This document shows positions 23,945-35,591 of a stretch of 64,000 bases of DNA, in pieces. The notes under the pieces were generated by a model that saw nothing but the letters and a program-made list of their open reading frames with translations, was not told the origin of the DNA and ran no database searches. The DNA lies in assembly GCF_030253575.1 (NCBI RefSeq), contig NC_080567.1, positions 36,609,501-36,673,500 on the forward strand. The letters run 5' to 3'. Within the stretch, counting starts at the first letter, position 1. Every line of letters begins with the position of its first letter. Made by a program: the position numbers and the translations under genes. Source of the stretch: Rhododendron vialii (lineage: Eukaryota > Streptophyta > Magnoliopsida > Ericales > Ericaceae).

Positions 23945-25024
23945 TACTGGGTCTATTGCTTCGAGGGTTCCGATTGGTCGACAACTCGACAAGTTTCTCT
24001 CTCTCATGAAATCACAGTTATAGCTACTTCTCTATCTCTCTGTGGTTTCGACCGGCCAATATGCCTTCATTATCCATATAGAGATCGAAGTGCAGAAACA
24101 GTACCATTCGGAATCGTCGGTACTATCATCTCGCCCGGGAGTGGCCGAATTTTGCGGTACTTGCCGGTATTAGAGTCAGGATAGTATTTAATGTGTGGGG
24201 CACCGGATTCACCCAATCTGGTATGTACCAATCGGTACGATACGGAATTCATAACCTTGATTCAAGGCTTACGAGATTCTACAAGTTGAAAGTATCTGTT
24301 ACTCCATTAACAAAGGGTGTTTTTTTGGGGGTAGAACTCTTGCCTTGGAGGCTGCAATGTAATTAATAGAATGGCAGGATACTCGAGACCATTGTGGAGA
24401 CAAACTTGAGGGAGGGGAAATTGGCACTTTGTAGCAACAAAGAAAAGGCTACCTATGCCAAACATGTTGGGCTTCAATGAGTTTTTTTAGCTTCAAAAAT
24501 TGAAAATCTGACTCTGCAGCCTATACCAAACAAAGCAATATATGACCGACCCATATCCACAGAAATAATACAATTGAGATGCCGAAGCTATTTTTGGAAC
24601 TTTTTAAGGGAAATAAATGAAGGATTTTTGGTCATCAGCAAACAATCCAGAGTGCTAATTACACTTAGGATTACAACTGCACAAATGTTTGAGATTCCAA
24701 GTAAAGAAAAAGAAGCTAAAGACATAGATAAATTTGTGTAAATACTTACGCGCACAGAAATGAAAAGTGTCTGTAGAACTCTCCATCGCAAGTGGAGTGA
24801 CAGTCCACACCAGTGGTAGGCACCATGTACTCCTGTTCATTTAACTGAGATTGAAAACCTCGCTAACTATATAACTAACAATATTTACTTTCGCCGGGGA
24901 AAAAAAAAATAAAGAACTCTCCACTCGTGTGAGTTTTTGCAAGTATGTAAAATTTATTTTTGCGCTTACACCTAACAAAAACTATTGGTCCCTTGCTTTT
25001 ATTTCTTATTCCACATGTTCAAGG
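23945..25024. other. Intergenic, no gene recognised
   Basis: No conserved protein and no clear terminal repeats. The stretch at 24100-24250 is GC-richer with repeated CGGTAC motifs, but I do not recognise it. Confidence 0.45.
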
Positions 25025-25033
25025 TTAAGAAAT

Positions 25034-25228
25034 GAGAATCCCGGGACTAGTCAAGCGGGTAGAACTTGGACCTCCAATCCATTAGGAGGTCTCGAGTTCG
25101 ACTCTCACCAACAGCGAGAGAATTGTGGAGGCTCTTATTTAGGGTTGCCCCACTATTGTGACGGCTCTTTCCCTTCCCAACTGACAACTAACCTACTAAC
25201 TCTACTGTATATCTCTGAAAAAAAAAAA
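25034..25228 (+). mobile_element. tRNA-derived SINE with A-tail
   Basis: Contains an A-box-like TAGTCAAGCGGGTAG and a B box GAGTTCGACTC about 40 bp further on, an unrelated body and an A-rich tail. A perfect 9-bp target duplication TTAAGAAAT flanks it (25025-25033 and 25229-25237). The length of 195 bp is normal for plant SINEs. The clean duplication suggests fairly recent insertion. Confidence 0.88.
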
Positions 25229-25423
25229 TTAAGAAATAACAAGCATCAAGGTTGGAAGTAGAATGGACCAAAACAAATTGGGCCAAGTTCATGTATTGCG
25301 AACTGCTGGGAACCAAAAAGAAAGCCCAAATCCTCCAAAACAGCCTAGGGCTTTTCTACTGTCCAACTATAAATTGCAACATGTTAAGACTTACTGGTTC
25401 CAGAATGTGCAAATCATCTCTCC

Positions 25424-25426
<3 letters not shown>

Positions 25427-25473
<47 letters not shown>

Positions 25474-25488
25474 TGTGTGTGTGTGTGT
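25427..25488. repeat. Compound (CT)n(GT)n microsatellite
   Basis: CT dinucleotides at 25427-25470 run directly into GT dinucleotides at 25471-25488. Confidence 0.95.
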
Positions 25489-25499
25489 ATCTATCTATG

Positions 25500-26795
25500 T
25501 GTATGCCTTCATAATCCCAGATAAGCTGGATTGAGTGCTTATCTGATTCATGGGAGGCGAAGAGAAAACTCTGCGGAAGTTTCGCTGATAACGCCTTCTA
25601 TTGTTACCAGAAGGCGTTTACTAGTAGCTTTTCCGCACATTCCCACGCTTTGTTTCTTTCTGCCTTTTTGAATTCTTTTTGGCTTGGAACAACACTGAAG
25701 CTGGAAACGGAGCTCGAATTGATTGTCGGAAAAAATACTAAAAATGTTTTTTGTAATCGTTATCGGTTTATAATTAGCCTCATCCAATGAAATCTCCATT
25801 ACAGTCCCTCTTGTTTGGTTTTGCACAATTCCCTTCGCATTCAAAATGGGCTCTTACCATTTTTGCCTTTTGGGTATCACTTGAAGAGAGATCTAAGGTC
25901 CCAATTTGAATACAGTGATAGATTGATAGAATTCGTAAGGAGATGAAATTAGGATTGAGATTTGTAATGAGAAGGGATTGGTAATGAGTATGTTTATTTG
26001 GAATGTGATTAGATGATAAGATTATTAATATCATGTTTGTTTGAGATCGGATTAGATGATGAGATTGGATTGATAGAAGAAATTGGTAATGAGAAGAGGT
26101 CGGGATTGGACTACGAATACCAAGTCCCATGCTAATATCTCTATGAGCCGGACTGTTCATCCCATGGGACTATCAATCTGGATCAATTTTGGAAACCAAA
26201 CACAGTATTATTAATACTATCGCCTTAGCAATCCAATCCCAACCTCCAATCCATTTATCGAACAGAGCCCTAGAACCCAATGGCGGCCAATTTGGGGCTA
26301 GATCAAGTGATGAGAAGGGAGAGTTCGAACACTGCTCCAATTGAGGCTGTTGGAGCGATCCTGTTTTGTTTTGCGGTAGGGTAGGACCTTGCGATTGTTA
26401 AAAAAAGAAAGGAGAGAACCTAAATCCATTATTACACTCTTTTAGTTTGATATGAAATAAAGAAATTCACACATCCTTCAACTTCAAGCCATTATTTTAG
26501 TTTGATATGAAAAATCGTACATTTCTACACTCTTTTTTTTATTTTATTTTATATCTATACTTTCTTTTTTGTTTTTCAGCAAAAAAAAAAAAATCTTTCA
26601 ATATTAAAATTTATAAAAAAGAGTAATTATAAAAAAAAAAAAAGCATAGAAATCAATTCCCTACCATTATTCACCTGCTTTGTAGTGATGTAGTAAAACT
26701 TTTAATTAATTCTGTAATTCGTAAAAGATTACTTATAATGCTTTGTTTTGGAGTGATGCTACATACAATACATAGTTATACTATATGTTACACTA
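25500..26795. other. Intergenic, repeat-like, no gene recognised
   Basis: An open minus-strand frame at 25548-25844 has no recognisable family and lacks supporting splice structure. The region 25910-26230 is rich in GATTGGATTGATAGAA-like motifs and ends with CCAAACACAGTATTATTAATA, resembling PIF/Harbinger MITE sequence, but both ends could not be matched. Confidence 0.4.
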
Positions 26796-27095
26796 CATTT
26801 TATGTGGGGCTCATTTTGGATCTCACAAAAATTCTAAAAAATATCCATAAATTCTAAAATATTGTTTATCGGGTCCTGTAAAAAATCAGCTCCAATGGAT
26901 ATCGGTAAGTACTATTTCTTGATTCGTAGAGATGAAATTGTTCATCTGCACAGTTTCTTCACTACAAATCTAGAAATAATACTTACCGATATCCGTTAAA
27001 GCTGATTTTTTACAGGACTCCATAAAATAATATTTTAAAATTTATCAGTATTTTTTTGGATTTTTCTGAGACCCGAAATAAGCTCCACATAAAAT
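26796..27095. mobile_element. Hairpin (foldback) element
   Basis: About 300 bp forming two inverted arms of roughly 135 bp. ATTTTATGTGGGGCTCATTT at the left pairs with AAATAAGCTCCACATAAAAT at the right, and GATATCGGTAAGTACTATTT pairs with AAATAATACTTACCGATATC near the centre. No coding capacity. Sequence details (GATCTCA arms, ATATCGGTAAG, AAAAAATCAGCT) relate it to the element at 57231-57610. Confidence 0.85.
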
Positions 27096-27812
27096 TTAAA
27101 ATTTAAAGTTTGATGAAAGAAATTCCAGGTGAAGGAAGTTTTTGTTGAAAGAATCTGGTTAAAGAGTCTTAGGAAAGACAAGCTTGATATTAATAGAATT
27201 GGAAATCCTTAGTGCGCAGCGGCCGATCTGGCCATCCATTACCGATATGAACAGCCGAATTGATAGCACTTAAGGCAACCCCCGTAATGAACAAGTAAAA
27301 GAGAGAATTTGGATATGTACCGTAAAGACTAAGAGAGAATTTGGATGAGCGGGTAGATTAAATGACAACTTTGATGAAAAACAGCTGCAATCTATAGCTT
27401 CGAGTTTACAGGGATATCTGAGGGGATATCAGCAAGTGGCTGCAGATAGAAAGGTTGGTGAAATAGACATTAATTAGCAGAAAGGCTTTTACTCAGTTTA
27501 AGAAAATTAGCCAGCACAACATCCCCTAAACAGAGAACCATTCAAGTGACTCTTGAGCTTAAAACATTGAGAAACCAATCCATTCCTTTCAGAGAAGACC
27601 AAAAATTCCTGATAGCCAATGGTCCACTCTTCTGCTGCAAATACAGCAGTGGCAAAAATGGTTGCTTAAGCTGATACATGTAAATAGTGCCTCGAGGATA
27701 TAAAAAAAGAAAAAGGGAAAAAAAGAGAGAAATGTCCTCATGCTGCTAAGTCAAACTTTAGAAGGTGCTGTTGATCCCATTACAAAATCTTGTTGCCGCA
27801 AATGCTTTGAAC
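27096..27812. other. 3' flank of OST48
   Basis: No conserved reading frame. The right-hand part is the likely 3' UTR and terminator of the minus-strand OST48 gene; the left part is unclassified. Confidence 0.4.
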
Positions 27813-29302
27813 CTACTTGTTGTACAAGTACGCAAATGTGAAGATAAAGAAACCTGCCATCTGCATCATCGTCCAAACATTACATGATCAAAACCTTGGC
27901 ATACAGATTGCCAGCATCTATAATGGAAGGCAAATACTTCAAAACTATACAGATGTACTTCTAACGAAGGCAAGAGCAGTAGATCACAGAATATTTTAAG
28001 AAAGTGAGAAACCAAAAGGGCAATGGTCCTTCCAGGAGGAAGAATTTTCTAAGCACCATTTGTGTATCTGAAAAATTAACAATCAGGCAGTTGAGGGAGT
28101 TGCTAGCCCAAAATACTACGATTTCTGCTACCCTATGGGAATTACATGCAATTTCCTAAAAAGGCTGTTAATAAAATCCCCGCTACCTTGATGTTGTAGC
28201 ACACACGAGAACTTAAGCCTACACAGTCAAGATGCTTTGCTTCATATGGAAAATGTAATTGACATCCTTCCAAGAAGTTGGGCGACCAATTATGATTTAA
28301 AAGTATCATATCACTTAAGAAACATAGGATGAGGTTGAGAAGGGCAAGAAGGCCCAGCTTGTAGTGTATTCCTTCTATCTTTCCTCCTATTTGACATTCA
28401 ATCATGTCAAACACTCAAGATGAAACAAACAAATTTTTTGAACAAGGTGCACAAACACAAGCAGACAAAGTGTACAAACGTCATGAGTTTTTTTTTTTCA
28501 GCAACGCCGTGTGAGTTGTGACAAGACATTAACGTAGGACTATTAGGACATCCTGGAACCAGAGCTCCTATACCACATTAGTATATCGAGTTTACATCAA
28601 ACATGCAATATCATAAGAATGTATCCACCAGAGAAAGATAGAAGTTACCATGGAGAAAGAAGCTCCGTAATACGGGAAAGCTGCTGTTAGGAATCTTTCA
28701 TATTCATTGTGTCTGAAGGGTCTAACAGGAATCTGCAGATGTAGAATTTCCAATGGTAAAGAGTCCAAGGTAGCAGCCAATGAAGAAATAGAGTGTCGAC
28801 CTCATACAATAAATTAGCAAATTCAACTGCTGCTACTAAAGAAACCATTTATTCATGCTTCTATAATTTCCTAATGCTACTTAGTCGCTGGGCAAGATAC
28901 ACCAGAGAAAGATCTCAAGACTTATTTTTCATTTGATTCTCTTAAATATGTAAAACACATAACCCTGTGTGTTTCTCTTGCCAATGTACCTGGTAAAAGA
29001 GAATGGACACACAATATAAGACACACATAACAAGGTCCCGTCATTGACCTGAATCCTGCATGTTCCCATTTGGGAGTGAGATGAAATACAACTGGCCATA
29101 AAATGCATTTTCAGGTCAAACACATATTTGGGAGGTCCAATATCAGATTCTCAAGGGTATGCCAAGTTGTTCTAATTTACCTCATTTTTCAATCTTATCA
29201 TGTTATTTGACATTTTCAAAGAAAAATTGAGCACATCAGAGCAGATTATCGTGCTTAAATCTCGGCTTTTCCAATTTCCAGACCAAATCCAATACATGAC
29301 AC

Positions 29303-29360
<58 letters not shown>

Positions 29361-32300
29361 CTGCTTTGATAGGGACAAGCTTGTGTATCCAAGCTGCTGG
29401 TACTCTACCTTGAACTGGAATACACCATAAACATCTGGAACCTTGAAAGCAGTAAAATAGAGGCCCTGTGGAAACATATAATTATGAGGACAGTTGTTCA
29501 TAACTTCATACAAAGTGGCCTATGCTAGACGTATGGCAGTTTTGAAATTAGAAATCACTTGCTGTACCTTCTGATCAGTTGATAATGTTTTCAAAACATA
29601 GGGGCTCATCATGTAAAACTGCACTTGAACATCATTGGCCACATATGGTTCCCAGCTCTTGCCAGACCACTCATAAATTTCAACAGCGTATTCCTTCAAT
29701 CAGACATAAGCGTTAGCAGAAGCAAAACTTTTTCTCTTTATTACGTCTTCACCACGGCACAAAATCAGTGGAAATTTTTACCAGGTCGTCATTGATTCGG
29801 TACATGGCAGGTTCATCAGTTTCCCCAACTTTGTGGTGTCTAACATTCACAGCCTGATGATCAAAAAGCATACAAAACTTTAAAAGGTGACAAAGCGGAA
29901 GCTTAAAAAATGTCTACCAAAATGGAAGTAACCTTGTTATAAAACTAACTCATTACTTAGTGAACACCACGACGAACAGAGAAGGATCAGATCTTATGGT
30001 CAGAATAAAGTTTATATGACTGGCAAGACAAGACAGCTAGTTAAAATTTCTCACCTTGAGATGACCTCTTTCATGAAAAACCCACTTGCTAAGTTCCGTC
30101 AAAAACTGCTCATTACCAGATTTTGCATGTCTGCAATCACAGGATAAAATTTACCCACTAGATTGATAGAAAGAAAAAGCAGTTTGCTAATATAAGGAGC
30201 ATAGTGCAAGAAGATTGGAAATATGAACCGTATTTGGACACAGAATCATCCTCTCCATTCAAGACTCTTTGAATATGGAGTGCAACAAGTCAAACAAGGG
30301 AATTCTAAATAGTAGATAGTATATTCATAATCGTTAGTAAAAACAGCAGAAGTTTTCCACTAGCCATGAACATTAACAAAATAACTTTACAAAAAATTTC
30401 CCATACAAAATTTTCACATAAGAACTTCATCTATCACAGAGAATTTATCACCACTACAAGTTCCAGTGCAATTCTCAATTTTCATACTTCAATCCTAGAC
30501 AATGCAATCACTTAATTAACCCAACTCAATAAGGCCAAAACTTGAGGGCCACAGGTCAACATCAAAGGAAAAAACATCTTTGATGAGGTCCAGAAGAGAA
30601 TGCTGCAATTCTCAATTCTCATACTTCAATCCTAGACAATGCAATCACTTAATCAACCCAACTCAATAAGGCCAAACTTGAGGGCCACAGGTCAACATCA
30701 AAGGAAAAAACATCTTTGATGAGGTCCAGAAGAGAATGCTGCTATTTATGTTTCTGATCAGCATCTAACATTAAAGTTACTTCAGGATCCAAATCCATAA
30801 ATTGTGAAGTTATTCTCTAGCTAATAAAGAAAGAGAAGGGAGAAAACCCAAAGAACCATAGCTTGTAATTGGTCATGCGGCTCAAGCCAAACCCAAATAA
30901 TGATCACCAGCACTATTTCAGTTTTATTAGACCAGGTTTCCAAAATTCAGTTGGCAACTTGGCATATGATAAAAGAAGGGAAGGGAAGGCTTGTTTTTTA
31001 CAAAAAAAAAAACCCAAAAACGACAACAGCAAAAGCAAGGGAACGCTTGGCTTTGTTTCAAAGAAAAAAGGACTAAGGAAATTTCATGTCCATTTGGGTA
31101 ATGCCGAACCAAACTAAGGGCAAGGTCCCAAACACATCACACAAGCAGCCCAACAAAGTAAACTTTATTAGCCGATTAAACTTCATAAGCTCAAATAATC
31201 AATACAAATTTCTACAGTTTATGCATCATCTTGTCCCTGGGGCCAGCTCGTAGCTTCATTGACAAGACAATAGGCAATAGCTCTCTATGTCCATTTATCA
31301 CCAAACCAAAGCAATTACTCTACAAATTATATGGATAGTGGAAGATAATCTGCGTCATTCTCTATAAGTGAAACTAAAACGTTAGGGAAGGAGTAAATCT
31401 ATAAAGGTCACAGTGGTGTCAGGCTGTCAGCCAGGATAGCATCCTTCAAACTATATGCAAAAGAGGTAGGAATAATCATTAACCGCGATACCTTAAACAG
31501 TATTGAGTAAAGCAGATGATTGGAATCCCGCAAATTCAAGAGTCAAACCAGGAAGAAGGGAAACAGATTTCAAAAAATGCATGCCTAACCCTAAATCTAA
31601 TCGGAAAAAAGGTAAGGAAAGCTTCACTCACTTGATTGAGCTCCCTGCCTTCTGCACCCCAGATCTGAAGAATCTGCATACAGAGCCAAAGTTTATTATA
31701 GCAGATGAATACGTTGGTGAAATTCATAGTCAGCTAACAACTACTACCTACCACCTACCACCTACCGATTGCTAAACATGCTTAATGAGCCAGCGATCAG
31801 CACTCGGGCATTGTTTCTTGCCTGCAGCGCAAAATAACTGTTACAAACGTGGCAACAAATGGGTTTGCGTCATTAAAAAATACAGTTGGGTTCACTTTAT
31901 GTTGCGAAAAAGTTGCATCACCCACTGGCTACAAGAAGTTTTAATGACTTATTCATGGACTTTCTCCAGGAATACAGACTTATCTCTGTGTTACTTCTAG
32001 TTTCAACAGTAGCTTTTTCATGCATGTAACACAGATCAGGATTAGACATATGCAGAAAATAAGTAAGCAAGTCTTTTATGCAGCTGCCTCCAAGGGTGAG
32101 ATGTGGAACCTTCTAATATACTCCTATAACTCAGGCTTTAAGAAATATTACATATAAGGAACAATGATCAATCAGTTTCATTGATCCCAGTACTTACATA
32201 TCTGGGAATGAAATGAACTAAAGTGATTCATTCTCATGGCGTCAAAAGCATAAAGCATCAGAAAAAACAATAGCTCAATTTAAATATGCAGACAAGTAGA

Positions 32301-32555
32301 CAACACTTTGTTAGCTTACAGTTTACCCTCTCTTAACGTTTATTAAGTCAACAAAGCAAGATAGCAGCGATGCAAAATTCCTGCTTTCCCTTCATCGATT
32401 AGACCCAGGAAAGATAGTTATTAACTACAAAGTCGAAGAGATGGAAAATTCACACGTGCATGCTGCTTTCCCTTCAACGATTAGACCCAGGAAAGATAGT
32501 TATTAACTACAAAGTCGAAGAGATGGAAAATTCACACGTGCATGCTCACACAGAC

Positions 32556-32602
<47 letters not shown>

Positions 32603-35591
32603 AGGCAAAGGAATTGTCAAACATCATCCTACCTGCACAACTGAGACCAAAGAAATTGCAGATCCAGTGAGGGAGGGAGGATTTGATAACTTGGTTTTGG
32701 GATTAGCAGAATATGCTGACGAGGACGCTGAAAGAGCTTTCAACACCTATAAAAGATTAAAAGTTGTGCAGATATAAGTTCTCTTACTACAATGAAACAG
32801 TGAAACTACAGAGCAGTTAAATCCAAAAATATCCATTTTTATTTCATCACTAATCAATTAAGCCTTGAACAATTTTAATTTCTTTTATTGTGGAGTCAAC
32901 ATGCATTAAGTCAGATACGAAGGAGAGAGTTTACCAAGCTATTGGCAGGATTCAATGAATGACCCATTCCCTGAAAGAGTACAGGAGCCTGCAGAAATTT
33001 GGCAGAAATCAGTTAGACTGGAGAGATGCGCATAAGACAAACATGCCTACTGATGAACATGTCATGATTCAAAGGCCATAAGCAACAGAATGTTAAAATG
33101 CATATAAAGTGCCAATGCAAGTCTGAATTAATGAGGGAGTGGGGGGTTGCTTGGAAAACTGTCACTGACTCACTGCTGGAAAGCATACCAGTGGCCGCTA
33201 AATATCCAGCCGGGACATTTAAGAAGCTCTAGTAATTCAAAGTAGTGCTTTTTGATGCCAGACAAACTGTAAACTAAGATCATTTTACAAATTATTGTTT
33301 CGTAAATAGGGAGAAGTAAACTATCCCATATCAGTTGTAGACAAACTCAGCCACAAGACAATATTTGACACTGGAAATCACCTCAATTTTCGTGCTTCCC
33401 AAAAGCACCTTAGACTGAACGAAATCATCGCTCGCAATCAACGTATGATCACCTTCCGTGTCTGAAACTGCATAGCTGGTGTGATCAATAACCATAGCCG
33501 CCTGATCCTACATACATAAATAAATAAACAAAATTCATAAACTGAAGTCCATTATAGCTAAAATCAACATATACTCTAGGATCAGCTCAAGTTTCCACAT
33601 ATTAGTTCGTAAATAGATTTTAAAAAGAAAAAAAAAAGGATCACTACCATAGATCCACCTCAACCAGGGGTGGAACTACACTATAGGGTGGGGGTGCATA
33701 TTACGGCTACATATATACTACTACTTATTGATACTAACTTCTTCAGGTTCCATAGAACAGACGCCCCCCTACAAGGCCCAAACCCCATTTTAAAACCAAA
33801 ATTTAATTAAATTTATATTGGGCTCTCCGCTCTCGTCTAACCTAATAAGTTAAGCAATTTCAGGTTTTAACCTTTACCAAATAAGTTGGGTTTATGTACT
33901 CTTCTACTCTTTTTCATAGCATTCTAAACTTTACAAAAGACTCAATCATAGATAATTTTTTTGACTTGAAAGAATGTTGTATTCTATTCTATAAAATACT
34001 TGAGATCTGTATTCAAAATCTTCTTATCCATGTAAAACACTTTTGCCAAGTGTGAATGGCAACTGGTTATACTCTTTTACATGGAAATATAGTGTGTGTT
34101 TTAAGTTAATTTCCTGTGTTTTAACTTTTAGGTTTAAGCACCCCCCATAAGGAAATTCTGGTTCCGCCACTGAGGTCCTCAACAAGAAACAAACACAAAG
34201 TTCGTATAATTACATCATCAAAATCAACACCGCACTCTGTAGCAATCTCTCGAATTCGTTCAGAGGCAGAATTATCAACTGCAATAATCAAGTCATGACC
34301 CGAATCAACGAAATCCACAATGGCTGCCGAATCAATGGACCCTCCGAAACCTACAAACAATTACAATCGAGGGCAAAGAGGTGTAAATAAAAACAGCATT
34401 TTCTCAAATTCACAATAACCAAAGTCCAAACACAAACCTCCATTTCCAAGTAAAAGATTCATTTGTCAAAAATACTGCATGGGAAATGTATTGGAAAAGT
34501 GAAAGAAAGGAAAATGACATTTATTTTCCTGCGTGCTCTTTTGAAAAAGAATTTTTCTGAAAACTTAAATTCCTTCTTTTCAGAAGGATCTATTAGGAGG
34601 AAAGGTTTTTTTTCCAATGGGAAGGTTGAAGTTGCAGTCCTACAATTTGCTTCACAACTCAACACATAAAGTAACAGAAAAGTTGAATTTTTTTAATCAT
34701 TTTCAATAATTTCCGTGCAACTGTACCATAAAACCTGGAACTTGCGAAATCCAACAAAATTCAAGCCAACACTTCAAAAAAAGAATCCACATCACTATAT
34801 CTACATGGAAGAATAGATAAAGACGGAATTTTTTTTCCAATGGGAATGTTGAAGAAGTCGTGGTTCTACAATTTTCTTAGTATTAGTAACTCAACACCAA
34901 GAAAGTTTAGGAAAGTTTTTTTTTTCACCATTTCCACACATTTTCACGCAACTGAACGGCGCCATAAACCAAAAAACTGGCGAAATCCAACCAAAATCAA
35001 GTCAAAAACATCAACAACAAAAAAATCCACATCACTAAATCCATACATAAGAATAGGTAAAGATTGAATTTTTTCCCAATGAAAAGGTTGAACTTGTGGT
35101 CCTACAATTTTCTTCGTAACTCGACACACAAAAATTTACAGAAAATATGATTTTTTTTTCCCATCATTTTCAATCCTTTCCGTGCAAATGAACGGCGCCA
35201 TAAACCGGAAACTTGCGAAATCCAACCAAATTCAAGCCAAAACTTCAAGAAAAAAAAGAATCCACATTCCACATCACTATACCTACACATAAGAAAAGAT
35301 AAAGATAGGATTTTTACGGTCAATGGAGGGGCAGAAGAGGATCAAGCCGTCGTACAAGTACTGGCCGTAACGCTGCAATCCGATCTTGGAATCGTCGGCG
35401 AGTTTGAAGTCGAGGGCGTAGCCGCGAGACTGGAGGGAGCTGAAGTAGAGGGAGTGGGAGGATTGGAGGGCGAGGTCGTCGAGCAAGACTAGAATCCGAC
35501 GGTCGGTGGGGTTTTCGGGAGAGAAAGAGCTGCAGAGGGTTAATATGAAGGGGATTATTGTGATGAGTACGATCAGTGAGAGTCGAGCCAT
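27813..35591 (-). CDS. OST48: Oligosaccharyltransferase 48 kDa subunit (OST48/DDOST)
   Basis: Non-catalytic subunit of the ER oligosaccharyltransferase that transfers glycans to asparagine. Thirteen exons, all GT-AG and in phase: 35591-35318, 34350-34214, 33507-33382, 32988-32935, 32746-32633, 31821-31766, 31673-31632, 30130-30055, 29853-29782, 29693-29568, 29465-29361, 28732-28649 and 27860-27813. They give 437 residues, the same length as Arabidopsis At5g66680. Residues 1 to about 22 are a signal peptide ([20 protein letters not shown]); the luminal part includes [37 protein letters not shown] and GVFQFKVEY; the C-terminus has one membrane span ending [13 protein letters not shown]. Introns carry a MITE, three sets of tandem duplications and two GA microsatellites. 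The gene looks complete and functional. Confidence 0.97.
29307..29357. repeat. (GA)n microsatellite next to an OST48 splice donor
   Basis: About 25 GA units lie within intron 11 of OST48. On the sense strand the CT run starts four bases after the exon 11 donor (GTACTCTCTC), so the repeat forms part of the donor context. Confidence 0.92.
30467..30742. repeat. 137-bp tandem duplication in OST48 intron 7
   Basis: Two nearly identical units begin TGCAATTCTCAATT(T/C)TCAT at 30467 and 30604 and end with GTCCAGAAGAGAATGCTGC. The few differences indicate a recent event. Confidence 0.95.
32381..32544. repeat. 82-bp tandem duplication in OST48 intron 5
   Basis: Units starting CTGCTTTCCCTTCA at 32381 and 32463 differ at about one base, so the duplication is recent. 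It is followed by a GA microsatellite. Confidence 0.95.
32559..32601. repeat. (GA)n microsatellite in OST48 intron 5
   Basis: About 21 GA units lie 31 bases beyond the exon 5 donor on the sense side, where they read as CT. Confidence 0.95.
33665..34175. mobile_element. hAT-like MITE in OST48 intron 2
   Basis: Left end CAGGGGTGGAACTACA; reverse complement of the right end CAGTGGCGGAACCAGAA, a pair typical of non-autonomous hAT elements. ACCTCAAC (33657) and TCCTCAAC (34176) are a near-perfect 8-bp duplication. About 510 bp, AT-rich inside, no coding capacity. Confidence 0.65.
34606..35310. repeat. Three diverged tandem units in OST48 intron 1
   Basis: Units begin near 34606, 34829 and 35069 (periods about 223, 240 and 242 bp). 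Each has a T-run plus CCAATG(G/A), GTCCTACAATTT-type, CGTGCAA and GCGAAATCCAAC blocks, and ends AATCCACATCACTA with a final ATAAAGA. The last ends at the exon 1 donor. Older than the duplications in introns 5 and 7. Confidence 0.85.

Noticed and set aside
25548-26160. Two overlapping minus-strand frames as one spliced gene
   Set aside because: No recognised family and no GT-AG pair giving a joined frame. The right part resembles MITE sequence.
29200-29513. Frames full of (ER)n or (SL)n around GA microsatellites as coding
   Set aside because: These are translations of GA/CT dinucleotide repeats. The true content is OST48 exon 11 and its intron.
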